A stretch of 64,000 bases of DNA from Carnobacterium viridans (GTDB taxonomy: Bacteria > Bacillota > Bacilli > Lactobacillales > Carnobacteriaceae), in assembly GCF_900102725.1 (NCBI RefSeq), contig NZ_FNJW01000008.1:372001-436000 (forward strand), read 5' to 3'. This document shows positions 58,629 through 64,000 of this stretch, one piece after another. Positions within the stretch are counted from its first letter, which is position 1. Each line of letters opens with the position of its first letter. A program made the translations under genes and the position numbers. Below the pieces are notes generated by a model, which saw nothing but the letters and a program-made list of their open reading frames with translations, searched no databases and was not told the origin of the DNA.

Positions 58629-59057
58629 TTATTTTGGTACTGAATCAATTGGTCCGTTTGAAGAGGTAACTGTAGATTGGGTCATTCGATTGACCAATTC
58701 TCTTTCTAAACTGCTGATTTTATTTGTTTTCTCACTAATAATAAAATCTTTTTGAGTTAGTTTATCTTCATATTCTGCTCTGACTCGAGCAACAGCTTCT
58801 TCTTTTTTGTTTTCTGCATTCTCTAATTCTTTTTTGTTATTCTTCAACTCTTTTTTGTTTCTATAGGCTGTACTTGTAGAAATTAGAACAGTTGTTAAAG
58901 CTCCGATAAATAAGGAACCTAAAATAATCATAATCAAAGGCCAAGTTACTTCTGTAAAGCCAAAATTAACTGGAACTGACTCGACATTTAAAACAGCAAA
59001 TAACGCTACAATTACAATAAGTATAAGTGCTACAATTGTTCCCCATTGCTTTTTCAT
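58629..59057 (-). CDS. LapA-domain membrane protein
   Basis: The 142-residue protein has two transmembrane helices (about residues 5-25 and 40-62) around the NVESVPVNFGFTEVTWPLI loop, diagnostic of the LapA (lipopolysaccharide assembly A/DUF1049) domain, followed by a Lys/Glu-rich coiled coil (about 65-125) in the cytoplasm. Such proteins are common in Gram-positives, with unknown function. ATG at 59057 is preferred over TTG at 59078; GGGG lies about 12 nt upstream. Confidence 0.85.
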   Translation of the reverse strand: MKKQWGTIVALILIVIVALFAVLNVESVPVNFGFTEVTWPLIMIILGSLFIGALTTVLISTSTAYRNKKELKNNKKELENAENKKEEAVARVRAEYEDKLTQKDFIISEKTNKISSLERELVNRMTQSTVTSSNGPIDSVPK

Positions 59058-59156
59058 AGAGTGTATATCCCCTTTCAAATAGATTCATTCGTTCTATTGT
59101 ATGGTGTTATTTTAGCACAATAGCTCATAAAAACACTACGAAAAGGCTTGCGCTCT

Positions 59157-59960
59157 TTATTTATTGTTAAACAAATCGCCAGCTAAGTAATCTCCAATAC
59201 GTGGAAAGAGAGTATAGAATTTTCCAGCAATTTCTAATAGTGCAGGCATGTTTAGTTCTCTTCTAGGTGTACCCATCAAAGAAACTATACGGCCAGCAAC
59301 AACTTCAGCATTTAATACCATATGTCCCACTTTTTCTAAATAAGTTCCACTTTCATCTGCAATATCAAAAAAGTTTGTTTCAATAGGACCTGGGTTGACT
59401 GTTGTCACAAAAATATTTAATGGTTTTAATTCTAGACGCAATGCATTAGAATAACCAATAACTGCAAATTTACTTGCCGAATAAATAGTTGATTTAGGTG
59501 TAGCCATTTTTCCAGCTTGAGAAGCAATATTAATAATGTGACCTTGGTGTCTTTCAGCCATTTCAATTGCAACTAATTGAGTTACATACATCAGACCTAA
59601 AACATTTACACGAAACATTCTTTCTGCTACGTCCATATCAAAAGTTAAGGCTTCTTCAAAGTGACCAAATCCTGCGTTATTGACCAGAACATCTACTGTT
59701 CCTACGGTCTGATAAATTTCAGTAATAACTTTTTTTACTTGTTCGGGATCTGAAACATCTAACCCAAAAGCAAAAGCTGGTTTACTGGATAGTTGTTCAC
59801 ATTTTTCCTTAACTTGTAAAAGCAAGTCTTCTCTTCTAGCACTAACAACCACAATAGCCCCTTTTTTTGCAGCTTCATAAGCGATTTTTTCGCCTAATCC
59901 AGTTGAAGCGCCTGTAATAAAAACAACTTTATTTTTAAGTGTATCGGTCTTTTTTCTCAT
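59157..59960 (-). CDS. Short-chain dehydrogenase/reductase
   Basis: A classical SDR of about 267 residues: cofactor motif TGASTGLGEKIAYEAAKKGA near residue 17, NNAGFG near 93, and the catalytic YSASKFA near 157 with a preceding Ser. It resembles YqjQ/DltE-like SDRs that lie beside rnz in many Firmicutes. The start (59960 or 59963, tandem ATG) follows AAGGAG; its mRNA overlaps the rnz 3' end region. Substrate is unknown. Confidence 0.88.
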   Translation of the reverse strand: MRKKTDTLKNKVVFITGASTGLGEKIAYEAAKKGAIVVVSARREDLLLQVKEKCEQLSSKPAFAFGLDVSDPEQVKKVITEIYQTVGTVDVLVNNAGFGHFEEALTFDMDVAERMFRVNVLGLMYVTQLVAIEMAERHQGHIINIASQAGKMATPKSTIYSASKFAVIGYSNALRLELKPLNIFVTTVNPGPIETNFFDIADESGTYLEKVGHMVLNAEVVAGRIVSLMGTPRRELNMPALLEIAGKFYTLFPRIGDYLAGDLFNNK

Positions 59961-59979
59961 CATAAGCTCCTTTTCATGT

Positions 59980-60918
59980 CTATTTATCTGTTCTAATAGG
60001 TGGGATATCAATTTCATCAAAATCATTCGCAACTTGAGTATTAGGAAATACTTTTCGGGCTTCCTTTTCTAGTAAATAAAGGTCTCTACCTAAATAGCGA
60101 GCGCTAATGTGAGTCAACACTAATTTAGCGACATGTGCTTCTTTAGCAACTTCTGCAGCATCTAAATTTGTAGAATGGTTATAGTCTCTTGCCATTTTAC
60201 GACTTGCCCCGTCAAATGTGCTTTCATGAACCAGAACAGAGGCGTTTTCAGCGAGCAATACGTTATTTTTTGTTTTTTTAGTATCGCCTAAAATGGTCAC
60301 AATACGACCCTTTTGAGTTTCACCGATGAAATCCTTCCCGTTAAATGTCCGACCATTTACTAAAGTGACTGTTTCACCTTGTTTTAACTTTCCGTACATT
60401 GGACCAAAAGGAATACCGGCTTCTTTTACCTTATCTGCTTGTAACATTCCCGGATGATCTGCCTCTTCAATGCGATAGCCAAAAGACTGGATGCCATGTT
60501 TTAATTTGCGGCAAATGACTTTGAATTTCTGATCTTCAAAAATCACTCCTTCTTCGGTAATTTCATGAATATGCAGCGGGTACTTCAAAATAGTTCCTGA
60601 AGTTTTTAAGCACACTTGGACATAATTTTTAATTCCTACAGGACCATAAATAGTTAATGGGCCATCTCCTCCTTGAAAAGAACGACTGCTTAAAAAACCA
60701 GGAAGTCCAAAAATATGGTCTCCATGTAAATGTGTAATAAAAATCTTATCGACTTTCCGCGGCTTTAAAGTGGTGTGTAAAATTTGTTGCTGTGTTGCTT
60801 CTCCACAATCAAAAAGCCAAATTGAGTTTCGTTCTTCTAATAATTTCAGTGCAATACTAGTAACATTTCGTTGCTTTGCGGGTACACCTGCACCGGTACC
60901 TAAAAATAATAATTCCAT
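59980..60918 (-). CDS. rnz: Ribonuclease Z
   Basis: This zinc endonuclease of the metallo-beta-lactamase fold trims 3' ends of tRNA precursors. The motif [15 protein letters not shown] near residue 60 is the HxHxDH zinc site; [16 protein letters not shown] at the N-terminus and the late VLTHISARY motif complete the active site. 312 residues is normal. It lies between obg and the SDR gene, a conserved order. Confidence 0.96.
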   Translation of the reverse strand: MELLFLGTGAGVPAKQRNVTSIALKLLEERNSIWLFDCGEATQQQILHTTLKPRKVDKIFITHLHGDHIFGLPGFLSSRSFQGGDGPLTIYGPVGIKNYVQVCLKTSGTILKYPLHIHEITEEGVIFEDQKFKVICRKLKHGIQSFGYRIEEADHPGMLQADKVKEAGIPFGPMYGKLKQGETVTLVNGRTFNGKDFIGETQKGRIVTILGDTKKTKNNVLLAENASVLVHESTFDGASRKMARDYNHSTNLDAAEVAKEAHVAKLVLTHISARYLGRDLYLLEKEARKVFPNTQVANDFDEIDIPPIRTDK

Positions 60919-61029
60919 TTCATCCTATCCTAACCATTAAAGTATCGTTCATTTAACCTCAAAATTGTACTTGACCGTTCGACATATTTTACCAAACTTT
61001 TCTTAAATAAGCGATAATGAGGTGAAAAG

Positions 61030-61069
61030 AAACGACCAAGCAATCAACTTGTTGATTGCTTGGTCGTTT
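61030..61069. terminator. Terminator after obg
   Basis: A 19-bp perfect stem (AAACGACCAAGCAATCAAC with its complement at 61051-61069) followed by T-rich sequence on the minus strand. Confidence 0.88.
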
Positions 61070-61080
61070 CAGTTTGATTT

Positions 61081-62394
61081 TTATTCAACAAATTCAAATT
61101 CGTATTTCAGGATACGGACTAAGTCTCCATCTTTTGCTCCACGTTCGCGCATCTCTTCATCAATTCCCATCGTTCTTAACTGACGAGCAAATCGTAAAAC
61201 AGAAGCATCGTGATCAAAATTGGTCATCTTGAATAATTTTTCAAGTTTGTCTCCGCTTAATACCCATGTAGCATCAGGGTCTCTTGTAATAGCATAACCT
61301 TTTTCTTCAGGAGTATGTTTATACATAACGGTATCTTCTTCTTGATCCAATTCATATAAAGGAAATTCTGGTGTTACATCTAATATATCAGCTGTTGCGT
61401 TTAGTAAGTTTTGTGTTCCTTTATGCGTAATAGCTGAAATAGCAAATACTTGAAGATCTTCTTCATATTCATCTTTCTTAAGAGCTTTAATTTTTTCTTT
61501 AAATTCAATTAAATGTTCTTCTGCTCCAGGCATATCCATTTTATTAGCAACAATAATCTGTGGACGCTCCATTAAACGTAGATTATGTGTTTCTAATTCT
61601 TTGTTAATGGCAACGTAATCGTCGTAAGGATCACGGCCTTCACTACCACTCATATCGATAACATGTAAAATAACACGAGTCCGTTCTATATGGCGCAAGA
61701 ATTGTGTTCCTAAACCAATTCCTTGAGAAGCTCCTTCAATTAATCCTGGTAAATCTGCCATAACAAAACTACGTCCGTCTGGCGTTTGAACCATTCCTAA
61801 GTTGGGCACTAAAGTCGTGAAATGGTAAGCACCAATCTTAGGACGAGCAGCTGAAACAACGGATAGCAGTGTTGATTTTCCAACAGAAGGGAAACCAACT
61901 AATCCTACATCAGCTAAAACCTTTAATTCCATTTCAATTTTATACTCTTCTCCGGGTTCACCGTTTTCAGCGATTTCAGGAGCTGGGTTTCTAGGAGTAG
62001 CAAAACGGCTGTTCCCACGTCCACCACGTCCACCTTTAGCTACCACAAGTTTGTGTCCATGGTGAACTAGATCGCCTAAAATTTTGCCTGTTTCTGCTTC
62101 TTTAACTGTTGTACCAGGTGGAACTTTGATGACATTGTCTCCTGCTCCACGACCATGCATGTTTTTACTCATACCATTTTCGCCATCTTCTGCTTTAAAA
62201 TGACGGTTAAATCGGAAATCCATTAATGTACGTAAACCTTCGTCTACAATAAAAACGACATCCCCACCTTTACCACCATCTCCACCAGCTGGGCCTCCAT
62301 CGGGCACAAATTTTTCACGGCGGAAAGCTACCATTCCATTTCCGCCATTTCCGGCTTTTACGTTAATTGTTACTTGATCTAAAAACATTGACAT
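61081..62394 (-). CDS. obg: GTPase Obg (CgtA)
   Basis: Obg is an essential GTPase linked to ribosome assembly and the stringent response. The glycine-rich Obg fold ([35 protein letters not shown], in part) covers residues 10-158, the G domain has [12 protein letters not shown] near 168 and [16 protein letters not shown] near 213 and NKMD near 283, and the C-terminal OCT domain follows. The start at 62394 has GAGGAGG 9 nt upstream. 437 residues. Confidence 0.96.
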   Translation of the reverse strand: MSMFLDQVTINVKAGNGGNGMVAFRREKFVPDGGPAGGDGGKGGDVVFIVDEGLRTLMDFRFNRHFKAEDGENGMSKNMHGRGAGDNVIKVPPGTTVKEAETGKILGDLVHHGHKLVVAKGGRGGRGNSRFATPRNPAPEIAENGEPGEEYKIEMELKVLADVGLVGFPSVGKSTLLSVVSAARPKIGAYHFTTLVPNLGMVQTPDGRSFVMADLPGLIEGASQGIGLGTQFLRHIERTRVILHVIDMSGSEGRDPYDDYVAINKELETHNLRLMERPQIIVANKMDMPGAEEHLIEFKEKIKALKKDEYEEDLQVFAISAITHKGTQNLLNATADILDVTPEFPLYELDQEEDTVMYKHTPEEKGYAITRDPDATWVLSGDKLEKLFKMTNFDHDASVLRFARQLRTMGIDEEMRERGAKDGDLVRILKYEFEFVE

Positions 62395-62824
62395 TTTTAT
62401 TTTCCTCCTCATTTTTAAGTGTATGAGATTTAGTTATTTTCTAGGTTACACAATGGATCTGGCGCTGCATCTTAATATTACATTTGTTCCAAGATGTAAA
62501 CAAGAAAGCCAATTATCACATATCCTCTAAAAATGAAATACGTTCAGTATACCCAATTTTAGTCCATTATCTATTGTACGTCTATTTGATGATTTTGTCT
62601 ATTTTTAAATGAGGATACTGCCAGATTTACTTCTATATAACTCAAACTGAAATTATTCATTTTTATATTCACTCATTATACCATCATTTTATTTTAACTA
62701 TTTAATTATTCTCTCATTTGTAGTATGATTCATTAGGACGTTTTCTATCTGAATACTTATTTAGACAGAAAAGTGAATTCTTACTATTAAGCGAAACGGC
62801 TTAAAGACTAAAAGGACGTGCACC
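62395..62824. other. Divergent obg/cyclophilin intergenic region
   Basis: About 430 nt, AT-rich. No reading frame, riboswitch or L21-type leader was recognised. It should contain divergent promoters for obg and the cyclophilin gene; none is convincing by eye. Confidence 0.35.
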
Positions 62825-63574
62825 ATGAAAAGAAAAAAAAGTTTCATTATCGGATCCACTTTATTTATCATTGCAATAGGTTTGATGATTTTTGGGACTC
62901 ATACGTTATCAAAGAGTACTGGAGCAAGTTTCACAACTATGTTTAATCCTGAAAGCTCTCTTAGTCAATCCACCTCTTCTAATGACCATCCATTAGACTT
63001 GCCACAACTGACAAATGATGTAAGTGAAAATGAGATTGAAGTTCATATCACTACCTCTCTTGGTCTGATTAAGGTTAAACTATTTCCGGATTTGGCACCA
63101 AAAGCAGTGGAAAATTTCATTACACACAGTAATGAAGGTTACTATGATGAGACAACCTTCCACCGAGTTTTAGCTAACTTTATGATTCAAGGCGGAGACC
63201 CTAAAGGCGACGGTACTGGTGGAAAGAGTATCTGGGGCGAACCGTTCGAAACGGAAATATCCCCTCAGTTATTCCATATTCGTGGAGCTTTAGCAATGGC
63301 AAAAACAAATGCTCCCGTTTCAATAGGCAGTCAATTTTACATTGTTCAAAATCCGGTAGATGTGAGTGCGTCGGTTGACCTTGCTACAACACCTGATGAT
63401 ATAGTAGAAGCCTATACTTCAGGAGGCTATCCTTCCCTTGATCAACATTACACCGTTTTTGGTCAAGTAATTGAAGGTATGGATGTAATTGACGCCATAA
63501 GCGAAGTTGAAACGGATTCACTTGATAAGCCTTTGCAAGAGGTTAAAATTGAATCTATTGAGGTAATAGACTGA
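62825..63574 (+). CDS. Cyclophilin-type peptidyl-prolyl isomerase, membrane-anchored
   Basis: The 249-residue protein has one N-terminal transmembrane or signal-anchor helix (about residues 7-25), a Ser-rich linker and a cyclophilin domain (about 73-245): FHRVLANFMIQGGDPKGDGTGG near residue 118 with the catalytic Arg, ALAMAKTNAPVSIGSQFYIV near 155 and the late FGQVIEGMDVIDAI. It should catalyse proline isomerisation outside the membrane, helping secreted proteins fold. No lipobox is seen. The ribosome binding site AAGGACG precedes the start. It stands alone, with a terminator. Confidence 0.9.
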   Translation: MKRKKSFIIGSTLFIIAIGLMIFGTHTLSKSTGASFTTMFNPESSLSQSTSSNDHPLDLPQLTNDVSENEIEVHITTSLGLIKVKLFPDLAPKAVENFITHSNEGYYDETTFHRVLANFMIQGGDPKGDGTGGKSIWGEPFETEISPQLFHIRGALAMAKTNAPVSIGSQFYIVQNPVDVSASVDLATTPDDIVEAYTSGGYPSLDQHYTVFGQVIEGMDVIDAISEVETDSLDKPLQEVKIESIEVID

Positions 63575-63623
63575 AAATTAGAGGATTAGTCGTTATCCTA
63601 ATTAAACAGTCATTAAATTAGGA

Positions 63624-63651
63624 AAGAAATCTAAATGATTTCTTTTTTTTT
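63624..63651 (+). terminator. Terminator of the cyclophilin gene
   Basis: AAGAAATC pairs with GATTTCTT, followed by a long T run. Confidence 0.8.
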
Positions 63652-63892
63652 GCGCTCAAGTTTTACATACCGTTATTTTTTTAGTTAATTTTGATTATGT
63701 TGAACTGGTATACAAGCTACTATTTTAAAAAACACTCAGCTTTTACTTTTATTGCTCTGTTTGGTATATGCTGCTTGTATCTGTTTTTGGCATTATCTTG
63801 TTTGTAAAGCAATTAAAAAATGATGAAATCGGTTTATTTTTGATTGCTTTTGACTGTTTTTGGTGGTAAAGTAGCGCTATTGGAGGGATATA

Positions 63893-64000
63893 ATGCTTAC
63901 TGAAGAACGTTACAACTTCATATTAGAAAAATTAAACCAGTATGGAGTGATTAAGTCCCAAGAACTGATGGTAGAAATGGATTGTTCAGAGTCCACTATA
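63893..64000 (+). CDS. DeoR-family transcriptional regulator, 5' part
   Basis: The first 36 codons read MLTEERYNFILEKLNQYGVI then KSQELMVEMDCSESTI, the N-terminal helix-turn-helix of DeoR-family sugar-operon repressors (FruR/LacR-like). A GGAGGG site lies 6 nt before the ATG. The gene runs out of the window, so the sugar-phosphate-binding part is not seen. The preceding 240 nt are AT-rich, with repeated TTTTGACTGTTTTTGG-like motifs near 63838-63865 that could be operators. The fructose regulator FruR is a possible identity but not proven. Confidence 0.85.
   Translation, partial: MLTEERYNFILEKLNQYGVIKSQELMVEMDCSESTI

Overview
The window looks like a chromosomal segment of a low-GC Gram-positive bacterium of the order Lactobacillales, most like Carnobacterium or a relative. 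This is an inference from gene content and order: a PyrR-controlled pyr operon, an xerC-hslV-hslU-codY cluster, parE/parC divergent from plsY, a recJ-apt pair near rnz and obg, pflB-pflA, and a family II pyrophosphatase. Base composition is AT-rich, ribosome binding sites are strong AGGAGG types, and several genes start with TTG or GTG. No rRNA, tRNA or CRISPR array was seen.

Layout. 1-573: 3' end of a pseudouridine synthase. 583-10465: complete UMP biosynthesis operon (pyrR-pyrB-pyrC-carA-carB-pyrD-pyrF-pyrE) with two PyrR attenuators; the dehydrogenase is of the PyrDB type but no pyrK lies beside it. 10547-13208: rqcH (minus) divergent from an alpha carbonic anhydrase. 13236-16430: a tryptophan-type ABC transporter behind an unusual leader: promoter, 20-codon leader peptide with one Trp codon, mutually exclusive hairpins and terminators. 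16432-20809: MarR regulator, small unknown protein, DJ-1/PfpI protein, and a MetNIQ-like methionine importer. 21012-27863: ECF S component, diaminopimelate dehydrogenase, a YrrS-like protein, YpfJ-like metalloprotease, DUF697 GTPase, and a SatD/DUF3307 pair. 28032-30926: large M16 peptidase, followed by a long gene-poor stretch with a decayed VOC/glyoxalase gene. 31995-36090 (minus): ppaC, pflA, pflB. 36355-41976: parC, parE, and divergent plsY. 42034-50201 (minus): aldose epimerase, codY, hslU, hslV, xerC, topA, dprA.

50282-52522 is an intact IS1595-family element with 8-bp target duplications that carries an acetyltransferase passenger gene. Downstream (all minus) are apt, recJ, degV, a DUF1836 regulator, a LapA-domain protein, a short-chain dehydrogenase, rnz and obg, then a membrane-anchored cyclophilin (plus) and the first codons of a DeoR-family regulator at the window edge.

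The most striking feature is an 876-nt ORF-less group II intron (55393-56268) inside recJ. It splits the codon of a motif I aspartate, and precise excision restores a 777-codon RecJ. The second is the putative ribosome-mediated Trp attenuator at 13236-13502, whose pairings follow classical attenuation logic in a position where a T-box would be expected.
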